Shown: positions 1-14,719 of the stretch, piece by piece
Layout: each line of letters begins with the position of its first letter
Numbering within the stretch: the stretch's first letter is position 1
Assembly: GCF_021869535.1 (NCBI RefSeq)
Contig: NW_026262701.1
Coordinates: 5,099,501-5,163,500 of the forward strand
Source of the DNA: Mytilus californianus
Lineage: Eukaryota; Mollusca; Bivalvia; Mytilida; Mytilidae
Length of the DNA stretch: 64,000 nt
Reading direction: 5' to 3'
The notes under the pieces: model-generated
What the model was told of the DNA's origin: nothing
Seen by the model: only the letters and a program-made list of their open reading frames with translations
Database searches by the model: none
Translations under genes and position numbers: made by a program

Positions 1-108
1 GAATATTAAGCAACCATCAATCAATCTTTATTTTTATTTCTACAATCATGTACAAAATATTCTGAGAGTGTCTTGTATTAATAAAATGCAATCAATAAAT
101 ATAAATAC

Positions 109-306
109 CTGTTTCTAAGTTCTGTTATGTAGTTGTGTGCCAGGTGTAGAACTTTTAATCTTGAAAATGTACAGACAAATGTGAGAGCCAAGTCATCTAA
201 GTGATTGAAAGACAGGTACAGTTCTGTTAGTCTATATGGTGAATTTGTGGGAGGTAACTCAGGTAAATCTTCTAAATTATTCCCTGTCAAGTTCAAATAC
301 CTTAAC
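109..306 (-). CDS. PHLPP: PHLPP-like exon 11 (LRRs), last exon seen
   Basis: 198 nt, phase 2 in and 2 out, acceptor TTACAG and donor GTATTT. Encodes LRYLNLTGNNLEDLPELPP, LTELYLSFNHLDDL and LKVLHLAHNYITELRN. The gene continues left of position 1, where the remaining LRRs and the PP2C domain are expected. Confidence 0.92.
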
Positions 307-3300
307 CTGTAATGAAAGAAAACAATCACTCATTAAAAGATTGCATGAAACAATAAATAAATTCTTAAGGCATTTAAAAGGAGAAATAACCTTTTCCCAT
401 TTAAGGCACATTTGAATCATAAAAAAATGTCAAAGTTCTAAATATAATTTAGACAAATTAATGTAATTAGTATATTCAAGCATGGCTAAAGACAGATACA
501 TATCAACAAGGGTAGGAATGCCCTTTACTGTCATTTGTCAAACGGTCATTTTCGGCTACCGTTGGCATCAAATTGGTTAAAATTTTATCGTGATTCGTCA
601 AAATATCCTTATCGTGATTCCTCAGAGGTCTCAAGTAATTATTCATTACTGTTATTTTTGGAAACAATTTAATATGATTCATCAAAATCAGTCGATTTTT
701 TTGTCGTCATAAAGAAAATGTACATTTTATCGTCATGCACCAAAAATTTCCGTAAATGTCATTTGGCAAGATTTTTTACCGTTATTCGTCATGAAGGTAC
801 CCCCATTACGACCCTGATCAACCAATCATAAACTAAGGCCACTTTTTTTAGCTTTGACTTTGAAAACCAAAAAGTTTTATTAATCTACCAAGTAACACCC
901 TTCAGATGTTCATACGACATTAGTCTGTCCGACACCAGTATTTATATTTTTGAATTTTTTCTTATCTATAGGGCTCATTTATGGTACACACTGGTTTTGA
1001 TAGAAATTTAGAATGATTAAGAGAAATTGCATCCTTAGAAGATTTATTAGAGGGAACAGTGCCCCCCTAAATTCCTAATAAAGTCAACTGGTTAACACAC
1101 AAATAATTTAAACTGCTTACTTAGAAGCTTTAATAAACAATTCAGCAGGAATGGATTCTATTTTGTTATGTTCCAAGTTCAGTTCCTCTATCACAGTTTT
1201 ACCAATATCTTCTGGGAACGTATGTATTTGATTGTGATTGGCTCTTAATACCTTCAGCTTCTGTGCCTCTACAAATAACCTGAAAGAAATGACAGACATT
1301 TATATAATGTCAAATAACTGAATCACTGTAAACATGTTTCTTTAATGTATAAGAAATCACTTTTCTAATGACATTACAGAACTGTTATGACGATATCATA
1401 CAGTCCAGGTTTATATATTTGTTCTGTATATTTTTTTACATGTATCACTAAAAAAAACGGGCATCACGATTTTTCATATATTTGTCTTAAATCATGATCA
1501 GTTATACCTAACATATCTTATTATTAATAAACATAGCCTCAACATTGGTCCCTGTTGAGCTTATTCTTATGAATAATGCGAGGAGCATGGCACACTCCTG
1601 GCACAAGATGAGTATTTTTTACATCCTGCACATATGTAAGCCCCCCTTAGTGGGAGAAACTGAGTCCAATTTCCACATCCTCTGGTTCCTCTGGAGCATT
1701 TGGTGTCTATATAAAAAATAAAAGTATGACAACAAAGCCAAATTTAAAAATAAACAGATATTGTATGATTGTCAATGAGACCAAGAGATCGAGGGAAAAA
1801 GCTTTAATCAATAACGCTGTTTTCAGTTTGGGTATAACTGACAGAAAACTGACCTTCCTGGTAGTTTTGTGAGCTGGTTATAACTGATATCTAACTTCAG
1901 GAGAAAGAAACACTCTGACATCCAGCTTGGTAATGTCTTTAACTTGTTACTAAAAAACAACAAAAACATTTAATGAGGGTTAAATTTTACACACTTGTTA
2001 ATGTCTTGAGCTGGACTATTTGACAGATAGTGATTTTTTTTTAATTTTTATTGATAAAAAAATTCTTAAATGAATTCTTTCAATCATTCAAGAAAATTTT
2101 ACACAAATAACATCTTAAACATATTATGCACTTAAGTCATACCTTTACTTAAAGTCTCCTGGCTTTTATTCCAAAATATGTTCCAAATTAAAAATATGGG
2201 GAATTAACTTAACTATTCATATAATCAGTACTAATGTGGTAGAGTTTTCTCCAAATAATGAAAAATATTTGTATACATAATTTCCTCATTCACTGATTAT
2301 CCATTTAACATAAATAAAAAAAAAAAATCCAATGTGCTGGTTAAGCAATTTTTTTACAATTACAAAAAACTCAGGCAATTTAAAATAATTTAAGAATACA
2401 AGTTATGCTTACTGTGAAATCTCTATGTTAACAATCCACTCTGGCTTAGGATTAATGGAAAATGTTTCTAACTCTGAAACAAATAAACATTACTGTAGTC
2501 ACATCTATAGGAAAACAATGGGAAAGTATTGACTGCATTTCAAAAAATTTAAAGAGAAGTACTATGTCAGCAAAGTGGATTGATTGAATGTTGTATGGTT
2601 AAAGTCCAGTGACAAATATTTCTGGCATATTTAGGAGGAGTACAAATCAATAATTGATACAATAAGTAGTTTGACCAGGATGAAGGGCAGGAAAGTTTAA
2701 CTGCCACTGGAAAATGACGATATGATGGGTAAGGGCGGGAATTATGCCCATATTAAACTTTCAAATTATAAACAGAAATGGCTGTATATTTATACATCAT
2801 GCACAGCTGAACAGATGCTCAACTTAAACAATGATTTTACTGCCAGGGAGGATGATATTTCCATACCACAGTCAACCCTTGAGGTTCAACAAAGTGAAAA
2901 GCTAATGTATTTCATGAAGACTTCATTACTTACTGTTATGTGAAGCTAGCACATTCTTCAATGACATTCCATTTATTTGCAATGTATGCATCTCATTTCT
3001 CTCACAATTCAAATATTCTAATCCTTTCAGTGAACGAATATCTAAGTCAGGAATCTGATTGTCTCGCACATCTAAATGTGTCAATATTTCCAAAAATGAA
3101 AATTTTATAGTTTCACTTGGCAAGAGTGACAATAAATTCATTCTAAAATCTACTTTCTTTATATGTTGCATTTTAGACAACACTTCGTAAGTCAGTTTTT
3201 CTATTCTATTCCCTGCCATGATAATGCTGTCAAGTTGCAATGCTGCATGCTGGGAGTTAAGAAGAACTTCTGGTACTGTTGTAAAATGGTTGAAAGCCAG

Positions 3301-6300
3301 CACTAAAACATGAAGTGACTTCATCCCCCACATCTCCAATGGTAATGCAGTTAGGTGATTGTTGTGTGCTTGTAAAACTTGCAAACTGAAAATAAAAACA
3401 GACAATTTATGTTAATTTAAGGAAATTTCACATTATCAACACAAAAAGTGTATCAGAACATCAAAATTTTTTGGTGGGTTTTGTGTTGCACAATTTCTGT
3501 GTAGTGTTTTGTGGACTATTGTCTTTTTTATTTTGGTCATGGTGCTGTTAATCTTCACTTATATTTTTCATTATCCCCTCTCCCCTTTGTTTAAGCAAAG
3601 TAATGAAATTCTAACAATGTAACTATTGATTTACTATGTGCATTGCATCTATTATTACAGAAAAATAAACATAACTAATTCATACATTTTAAGGAAATGC
3701 TGCAATGCAATAATCCAGTCAAAATTTAAAAAAAAAAAATTGTAATATAAAGGTGATACTATGCATGTCCATATTTTGCAATGATAAAAACATTGCAAAA
3801 GTTTCTGAATTTACATTTTATATATTTTGCTTTCCAGAGCTTTGGTCTCCAGATACATAGTATGTGCATTAGGGGGAGGGTTGTCGCCTTCAAACTAGTT
3901 AAACCCCGTCACATTCTACATGTGCCTGTTCCAAGTCAGGAGCCTGTAATTCAGTGGTTGTCGTTTATTGCTGTATATCATATTTGTTTTTCGTTCATTA
4001 TTTTGTAAACAAATCAGGCCGTTAGTTTTCTTGTTTGAATTGTTTACATGTCATTTTGGGGTCTTTTATAGCTGACTATGCTGTATGGGTTTTACTCATT
4101 GTTGAAGGCAATACAGGACCTATAGTTGTTAATTTTTGTTTCATTTGGTCAATTGTGGAGAGTTGTCTCATTGGTAATCACACCACATCTTCTTATTTCT
4201 ATGGTAATTGTTATCATGCTGTAAAATCAGAAATTAATGCATGTATTTATTATTGCGAATCACTGATTACTGGTAAAAATGTGAGATTTAATTGATGTGA
4301 TTGCAAAAATTTTGTAAAGGAAAATCACTACTAAAATTATGAATGCGAGCTTTTATCATTACGAACCTTTAAGTTATTGATTATAGGTTACATCTTACCT
4401 GCTAAGTTCTGCCAGGTCTGGTGGTAATATTGATATTTGGTTACTAGCTATGTTGAGTTCTGTCAAAGTCTTCAGTTTACACAGTGATGAAGGTAAAATC
4501 AGGAGATTGTTGTCTGCTAAGTTAAGACTAGTTAGACTGTGGAACCTGTTAATAAACACAAACATAAGTTTTATTAAACAGAGATTTTTATCAGTAAAGT
4601 TAAGGCAAGAAAGGCTGTGAAACCATTCAGTGCTAGATCGACACTAATAAGATAACAGTCTGCAGGAAGACTCAGAATTATTATCCTAACTCTGAACAGT
4701 TCAGTTGTTGTCCTTACTTGAAAATGCCAAATATCAATTTCAAGTCTTTATTTTGACCCAACAAATTAGGCTAACCATCATATTGGCTAGCTGATTGGCA
4801 ATATCAGTTTGTTAGCATCACACAATGAACTTTTCTGTCTAATTGTTTTTATTTGTTTGGATAAAATAAGGAGAAGTGGTATCATTGCAAATGAGACAAT
4901 TATTAACCGGAGACTCAAGGACGCTGGTGTGAGTAACTATTGGTCACTATACAGCCTTCAGCAATGAGCAGTTGTCACAAAATAAGTTTTTAAGTTTCAA
5001 CCAATTAGAAAATCCAAAACCATGATTACATGTTTGTTATCCAATTACACAAAGTTTTATACAAAAATCTTTCTGTCAAGTTTGGTCTCATTTACTTCTC
5101 AAGTTTTCAAGAAAAAAGTTTGAAGATGATCTCAAACAGACATTAATGCATGAATGAAAGATGCCATGGGATTACAAAAGATAACATTGAGCCTTTCACC
5201 AACTGATCTTCAAGTGTCATTCTATGTCTGATTTTATAACTTACCTAGGTAAATCATCCAACCAACCAATAGTATAAATGTCTTCCTCTATTGGTCGAGA
5301 TTTGAGAGCATTATGTCTCAGATTGAGGCTCTGTAAATCCTCGTTAATGAACACAGTTTCTGGTAGGAATTCTAAGTGACAATTGGATAAATCTGCTTTA
5401 GAAGGTAGCTTTGCTGTAGCCTATGGAACATAAATTAGACAAATATCAAATAATGATAATAAATTTCAGATTTCTGTTTAATGGAAGGCTAGAATACATG
5501 TATTTCAATTACTGTCAATGAGATGATGATGGTCTTCTAACTTATGGCTTTTATTTCCTCTTTTTTTAAACTTTATAATAATCTCTTGTCATCATTTCTA
5601 AAGATAGTATAAAAAAAAAACTGGGTTTTTTTATTGTTTTTTTTTTTATTTACTATTAAGACATATGGTCTAAATAGGCAAAAGGGGAGGTTTGAGATGA
5701 CATAAAACTGGTTTTAACCCGGTGACATTTTGTGCCTTTATCAAATCAGGCTATCCAGACCATGAGTTGTTTGTTATCGATGTTCGTAGAAGTTGGGTGC
5801 TGGTTGTTTACTGAAATTGCTTTATAACTTTGGAAATATTTAACAAATTTCGTATTATGTTAGATTCTGTTTTTATCATTTTTGTAATTACCTTCTTTGA
5901 TTTTCTGAACCATTTTGAAAATTCATTTTCATCTGTAAATGACAGGTAGACCGACCTATCACCTTGAAGTGTGGAGGTCAACTTCAGACAGAATTCATGA
6001 CCTTTGAACTGGGACTCTTCAACAGAACCTTTAGCAAGTTGTACTATTGTTGGCTTTGAGTTCTTGTTTTTGTCTGAAAATACATAAAACTATGGTCAAT
6101 ATCACCAAACAGACTAAAACTGCTTCATTTATTGACAAATGCACTTTAGACAAGAAATTTTGTCTTGCATACTAAATTGACAGACAATATTTCTTTACCA
6201 AATTCAAATTCAAAATCAGGTTGTTCTTCTGATCAAAAATGAAAAAAACAAATATATTAATTTCATGTGTCTCATGTGTTTCCAAAGCACTTTTCTGAAT

Positions 6301-9300
6301 TTACCTTCATTAGAAATGCTCAAAGCAGAATATTTGAAAGCCAAGGATGTTTCAAAACTGATGATTTCTCATTTGCAAAAGGTATTATGATGATAATAAA
6401 AAGATTGGTTATAAATTAGTAAGAAAATTAAGAATCCAATTTTCTGCCTCCACTCATCATATAAAAAGTGTTTTAAGATTTGAAATTATGAATATCAAGG
6501 AATATATATCTGTTGTCCTGCCATTAGGTTATGACCTTGGTCTGTGATGTCTTTCTATAATGTCTGATAGATTGAGATTAAAATGTCAAAATGAAGTTTT
6601 ATCATGCCTACAAGCTCCTTTTATTATTTAGTGCTTTGATGTATAACCTTTGGCAACTGCATACTCATTCAATGGTCATTAAGTATATAAAGTTTAAATT
6701 CTAGTTCCATTATGCCTGTATAAGATAGTTATTGACAGATATATATATCATATGAATAGATTAGTGAAATAAATTTCTGCAACTTTATCTGCAAACTTTT
6801 ATTCTCTTGTAAACTGTCATGCTACAGGTTTGAAAAGGCAACGATTATTTTTCTGGTATCCTGTCCTTACCTCTGTAGATCATAAGTCGGGTACCAGAGA
6901 TGACACACAGACGTTTTACCCATTGGTAGATCAGTTTCCCTTTGCGTACAAGTACTAAAGACTGTAACTGGTTCCTGGAATATGTACTGTCTGATATGGG
7001 TTTACCTGTAAAAGGTGAAATAAACTAACTGCATCAATTCTTATAGATATGTTATAATTTGAATGAGAACAGAGTTCTCAAGATAAAAGAATATAGAAAA
7101 TGTTTAATCATCACAAACAAATATTCTGTTTTAATTTGTAATAACTAGAGGCTCACTGATTCTAATCTTTAATCTATGGTAATCAAATTCAGGCAAATCT
7201 TTCAAATATTCTGATGATTTGTATCTTTATATTTTTATTATACTATTTTTGACAACTGAAAATTTGTATTCAAATGAGGAAAAGTTCCCCCGTTTGTTTT
7301 TACCAGACTATCTCAATGGCTGTAAGTTCCCTCTTCCCCAACCCTTTCTGAAATTCTGAGCAATCTTCTCTTTGGATTTGCTGTTGTAGAAACTGAAAAC
7401 ATTAAAGCCTTTTTCTTAAAGGTGGTGGTATTATTAGACTGTCAACGAATTATTTTTACTACACATGACATCACAAACAATTGTAATTAGTCAACATATT
7501 ATCTTCATAAGATCCTGAGATTTAACCACAATGTGACAGAACTATTTATCTAATTAGTTGTATTACATGATAAAAACAATATAATTAAACCATTGATCTA
7601 TTTAATATTAGTCACTATAAATCTGTTTGGGGTGTTTAAATGGCAGTAATTTATATCATTGGAAAGATTGATAAATTTTTTTAAAAATCAGATCTATCAA
7701 TCAATCAGTTTTGATGGTTGAAAACAATGCAACAATAGATGATTTTTGACATTTCTCATTGCCAAACATTTCAGTAAGATTTAATGTGTTTAAATATTGT
7801 ACAATTAAATGTTATAAAACATCAATTATGGGATTATTTAACAATAGTCAGATATATTTTGACGTAGACAAAGTAATTTTGTCAGTTTGCAAGATAATGT
7901 TAAATATTCATCATTTTTCTTTACCATTAATATTCGGTTTGGGATTTAAAAATATTTTGGCCTATAGCATGACTGAATAGACATAATTTGTCAAAATGTG
8001 CATCTGGTGCAGTAAAATTGGTACCATTTATGTTATTACTACCACTGGGTAGATACCTCGGCTGGTAGACTACATAAGTCCCCAAGGGCTATCACTGTCA
8101 ATGTATATTTGTTCCGCCTAACAGAAATTCCCCTGGAAAATTTCTTAAAAACAATCCCATACTTTCTGTTCCTGTTTGAACAAATATTCTATACCCTTTA
8201 TTCCGCTAGTACTGGCATGAAAATACCGATATTATTTTAATTGAAAGTTACTGTTAAAATTTTGGAAAGAATTTTAAATTACAGAAAATAGAAGCAGCAT
8301 AATAGCAGACTTTATTTGTATACTATACAAATGAAGCTTAAATTTATTAGTATGCCTGATTTCAGTACAAATGGTTGGCTGATTGTAGAATAAAATGATC
8401 TCCCAATGCTACACTTCCTTAACCTACATATTTTACACCAATATTTCACATACAAATGCATTAAAGAAATAATCATTCATGCAAAGTTGTGATTCAGTAT
8501 TTACAGTCCTTTTTTTATATTTAAATATAATATGATCTCAATTCATCTGCATTATAAAAAGCTTACATAAATTCAACCTAAACTATAGCCAGTAGTCAGG
8601 CTAATGTACTGGTAATATTGTGTGAAAAGAATTTGTAGATATTTGTAGAATTTCAAATAAAAAACAGCCCTTAAGTCTTTCTCAGGCCTCTGTCTTGGAA
8701 TAATAAGTTAGTAAACACTAATTTAAGTTTGAAAACATTTGATTCTGAACTACAAAGTAATTTTGACTTTGTGGAGTCAATATTCTGTTTATTTCATTGT
8801 CAGTTTAATAGGTAATATAAAACTGTTACAAACATAGTCATGATATTACAAATGTTATCACAAACTTAACTTGAATATTATACAATCTAACAAATGAGTA
8901 CAATAATTATTTATTTTTCAAAATGTAACAGTTTAAACCATGATAAAATATTACAAACTTTGACTTTCAGTTTTACACATCAAATCAAAACATTTCAATA
9001 ACTTAACAAAAACACAGCCAAAGGGGAGACAATCAAGTAATATGATTACATCTTTAAAACTCAATTATTGTCGCTTTACATATTTTCTTGTTATAAAAGG
9101 TGTTAAGAGCTTCAAACACATTAAGTTGGGGGATAGTACATATTTCTCCAAACTTTTGTCTTATGCCAAAGGGGAGATAACTGAATCACGATATCAGAAA
9201 ATCTTTCAATTATTCCCGGTTTTTGTTCCCTAAATGATGATGTCTAGCATGTGATGACTGACGTTTATTTTTATTTATTTTATAATGTAAACACGAACAT

Positions 9301-12300
9301 AAAATGTCCATATATGGACACTTTTATTCTTTGTTAGTCTGAATAAACGGAAATTTTATGGTAAATTAAATTATTTAGTATGACAGAAATTCTAAGTAAC
9401 ATAACATATAGTTATCGAGTGCTTTCAGGTGATCAGTTCAGACTCGGATGAACTGTGCTGTAAAACTTCTGAACAAAGAAATCTTATGACAAATATCAGT
9501 CCTAAACCAGCACGTCAATGGGTAACACTAGTAGAGCAGGAACTATTTACACTTCTGGAGGACCTGATTTAATCACTGGTTATTCATGGGCTTAATGTTG
9601 CTCAATCTTTAGTTTACTGTTTAGTGGTTTTTTTACTTTTAAATCAAATGTTTGTCTATCTTCCTTTTGCAAAGTCAGTCTTTTATCAAATTTTGGTTTT
9701 AGATTGCCCTTGCTATCTTCTTCTATATCTTTATTTACTATACAATCTTCTATGTTAACTATACATACAAAACAACTGTAAATGTGAGTCTAAATAACAG
9801 TGTAAAGTTGATAAAAACTCCCCAACCCTACCCCCCAACACCAGTGTAGGCTATAAATATTGATGGTCTGTCAAAACTACATAGGTAACTCATAAACTAC
9901 ATGTTGTCAATACACCTCTATATAAACACTGTTAATACTATATAGGTATCCTATAAACAGCAAGTTGTCAATAAATAAATACACCACTACATCTCTGGGA
10001 AATACATTTATATGGTATTGTAAAGGGAATAATGTCATAAAATCTACATCTTCTCCTTAAATTATAACAAATGTGTCAATAAATTCATTGTATTATGTAT
10101 TCTATAGGGACATACATAGTCAATTGTACCTTTAAATGGAGACAAAATTACTAGTGAAAAATTCCAAAAATTACTAAGAATTCAATAACAGTTAACTGAG
10201 TTTAAACCTATATAATGAAGGAATTTAGACCAGTGCGTTGTTATTTTATAGGGTTTATAAGAAACAAATTGTAAGATTTGGATGCATAGAGAGAGCTGTT
10301 TCTTTCCGATAAATTTGATGAAAATGTTTAAGTTCATTTTTTGCTATTTTTAAAAGACCTCAAAATTAACTTAATCATAAAGTCAAATAAATTTTCTGCA
10401 ATGGTGTTACATAAGAAAGATACAATAAATGTTTTACTGAAATCCTGTCCTTTGTTTTAGAGTTTAGGATACAAAGTGTGGATGAACAAACAAACAAAAT
10501 ACAAATAATCAACAGAACAGACAGTAGTAGTGGTAAAATGACAAAATGACAAAAATGCACATGTTGTCGTGTTAAGCATACCCCCCATTCCTAAAATTTT
10601 AAGTTCCTGCAACATATCTAAACTTCAATGGATCAGAGGAAGTAATTGTCTCTGGCAGATTAAACAAGTGCTCACACATTACAACTCATCAATGTTGCTG
10701 ACCAAATATGAAGTCATTGGGTTCAGCAGTCGCTTAGAAAAGTGTGATGGAAATATTGATTATTGGACAAACAGACAGACGGAAAAGGTGAATGCATTAT
10801 AGCCCCACTCCCAGAGTAGGATAAAATGATAGGTTTGTTTTCTGTTTAATATCCTGAAGAATGATTGTAGAAATAGTACAGGGGAACAGTGAGTGTATGG
10901 GGAAGATGTTATGGAGTCTAAAAAACTGTATAATTTTTTTTAAAAACAATGTAGCAGACAGGCTGTACATTTTGTGAATTATACGGATTTTAAAGGTTCT
11001 TTTTTCACTGACTATCAAAAGTTAAACAGTAAATAATACCATAAGTTCTATGGAAATATCAATTTTTATTCAGATTAGAATTAAGATTTATTTATTAGGA
11101 AGTCAAACCGTAATCCTATTTATAAGGCAAACTTTATACTTATAACAAATTTCACTTAATCCTCCATTGAAAATTCCGTTATTATTAAACAACATTTAAA
11201 TCCTGTGAAGAAAACCTTTACAATTTTATGCCCTAGTTGAACATTTTGATTATCAATACAGATTTGTTAAATAGAATTGGTATTTGTATCAAGGTTGTTA
11301 AAATAACAAGTTTTTAAAAAGCTAGGACAATTAAACAGATTACAATTTAAGATTATTAAAATAAATCTATTTAACTCTTACAAATAAATATGTGGTTAGA
11401 AATTGATAAACATTTATTTACAAGTTTGATTTTACTTTTAAAGGCCCATTGTCACTATCAAAGTTTTCTTGTACAAGTTTTCTTTTATAGTGACAACTGT
11501 CAAAGAAAACTTTAATCAAAAACATTGACAGACTTGGATGGAATAGAACCTCTTCCTATTTTTCTTGAAACTCGATGGACTTGGACAGGAATTATCCAAA
11601 TCACAGAACAGTTTTTTCTTTGACCAAGTTTCCGATTAAAAACTTTGACGGTGACAAAAGATGACTTGGACTAAGTTTATCTGGTCAAAGAAAACTTTGA
11701 CCAAGTTAACTTTGATAGTGACAACCGGGCTTAAGCAGGAGGAATAAATATGACCTGACATAATTTTCATTTTTTATACCAAGCTTGATATTCTGCCAGA
11801 AAACCTGCAATCCTAGTTAATTAAGATAAGACAAACAATTTTGAAATTGAATATAATTTAATTTTTAAGTAGCTTTCGCCCTTTCTTATGGAAGGAATTT
11901 AATAATTAGAAAAAAATATTCTATTAGTGATATTTCTTTGCCTTACAAAGCTGTTGTCATAATATTAGCAAAATTAAAATATTGAAACCAAAGTCATATT
12001 GATATATTTTTTCATTCTAAAGTCTATGTTTTAATGACAAGTAAGATTTGTATTGGATTACTTTCCTTGTTTGTTTTTTTATGACTAAATTATTAACATT
12101 TTAACAGTGCATTTTAAATTCCATTTAAAAATTAAAATAAGGGTTATAATACAAACAAAATCACTGAATCATTTATTTCTACATCACAATAAATATTTGA
12201 ATAAAAATTCAGGTCAAACTTTCTCCGTCTTTTGCTTTGGTTATTTAGTTACATGATATATAGTCTGTAATTGGATGCCTCCTTTAAACCGTGTTAAATA

Positions 12301-14682
12301 TACAAAATGATCACCTAACATAGCAGTACTCTATCATCTGTGAAATATATTTTAAACACTCAAAAGTTCAAAAATACAAAGTCTGTCATTAGTTTTGCAA
12401 TTCTCTATGTGCCATTACAAAAGAAAACAAATGTTTTATCTGGGTTATTGACAGTGGTCATTGGTCAATATTAAACTGTCAAAAAAATTATTCTCTGTGT
12501 ACCGTGAGGTAGAAAGAATAAACAAATCTTATATACCCTCTTAAGAGATGTTTCAAAAGGTAAAAATATTTTCTAAAAAATAAAGTAAGACGCTGAGCTA
12601 CTGTAAGAAAAATTACAATGAAGGATTTTATTTTTAGAGCCAAGATATCAACAAACATTGGATAAAAGACTAGTTCATGAAGCGATAGATTTTCAGCTGA
12701 AATTAAATTATGGTCTTGTCTAAGTTATGATAAATTCTAACTGACCCTATGGATCTTTATAACTATATTCTGTTGTTGTAAAGGTACCAACAACGTATAT
12801 TAATAGGAGACTTTGTTTTACCTTTTAAATATTTTTTGTTTTAAATAGATTTTCTTATTTTCATTTCATGCACAGGTTTTTTCAACATCTAAGCATGTAA
12901 GAGAAAGAAAATACTAGAAGTAGAATACAGCAGTCAAATTGAGTATCTAGCTCTAAAAAGATAAAACTGACTTATATTCACCATTAATAAAAAAAAATGT
13001 CAATTTCCTACCTGCATAGAATTTAACCAAATAAGACAGATCTTCACTTGCACCAAACTCCTGTATTTTACTTATATCTGTATATCCTATCCTTTGCAAA
13101 TATTCATTCTGTATGGCTAGAGGACAATCAAAGGGTTCTAGTCTCTTAATAATGTCCCCGTTCAACTGAACATGGAGGGAGTTTGGTGGTCTACCACATT
13201 GTGTACATATCTTCTGGGACTGAGTGGATAATGTCAATTTGGAAAGCTGTGAATTATCAGCATCGGAAAAGAATACTCTTATATATCCATTACTGGTATC
13301 TTTATCTAGCCAAGATCGGTCAATGTCATCGGCATTAATGCCCATCGTCAGCGTTCCATCAGAAAAACTCTTATCTCTTTTATTTGCTTCCACATACAAA
13401 TCGGCTAAAGAATCGGACAAGTCCCAAGTATCCTCTTCATTCTTGTTTCTTGGTCCCTTCCCATGATGCAATCCACCACGGAGATAAGTGTCTACAGTCC
13501 ACCATGCATCTGCCCCATTGAAGTCTCCATGATATAATGGGTCATCAGCTCTTGTTGTTGCATGTGATTGTGCGGATATTTGACTAGGAGCACAGCTGTC
13601 AAAACTTACACGGCTACTACTACTGTCTTCAGTGCCTCCCTCTGGTGGAGGATTGATAGTCCTACAAGTAAAATAATGATAGTTTTAATTCTGTTTAGGT
13701 TGTCATATTAACATGCTCTATTCTGACACTTAAACACCTCTCTGTAATCCCTCTATCAGTCGGTTTGTTTCATTACCTTAAAGTCAGCATCATTTCATAT
13801 ATCTTCAATATAATGTACATGTACTTTTTTCGTGATGTACTTATTTTCACAAATTTCGTGAAAATAAATACACTCTTATACGAATGCAGTTTACATGCAT
13901 ATAAATATCACTGGAATAACATTTACCTCATTTGAACTGTTAAGCTGTTTAAACAACACTAGTTACCAATACAGAAAACCAATTAAGGATAAGGTCAAAG
14001 GTTAACAAATAATGCCAAAAGCCAAATATGACAGTTTTAATATTTAACGACTGTAATAGTTTTTTTCAACTGATTTTCATAGTTCATTCTTGTGTTATGC
14101 TGTTACACCACATCAGGGGAATGGTTGGGCGCCCTCAAACATGTTTATCCCCGCCATACTCTGTATGTGCCTGTCCCAAGTCAGGAGCCTGCAATTCAGT
14201 GGTTGTCATTTGTTGCTGCATATCATCTTTGTTTTTCATTGTTTTGTACATAAACAGGTCATTATAGTTTTCTTGTTTGAATTGTTTTATGTTTGTCATG
14301 TTGGGGCCTTTCATAGCTTGCAATGTAGTATGGGTTTCGCTAATTTGGAAAGGCTGTACAATGACCTATAGTTGCTAACTACTTGAACTCTGGTGGAAAG
14401 TTGTCTCATTGGCAATCATACCTTATCTTCTTACTTTTATACTTATTCCGATAATAAACTCTAACGACTAATCTGATGATTGAATTTTCTTTATTTATTT
14501 AGTTCTATATTATTTATATTGTTAAACAAACAAAGACTTAGTTAATGAACACTTAAATATTTTAAGTCCGTAATTTATGTATATATATTTTTTTATAGTG
14601 CTCTAAATTAAATACACACAAATTGATCTTAATACTTAATTTGTAAAATAAGTTCACATGAAAAAAAAGTATTTAAACAGTT

Positions 14683-14719
<37 letters not shown>

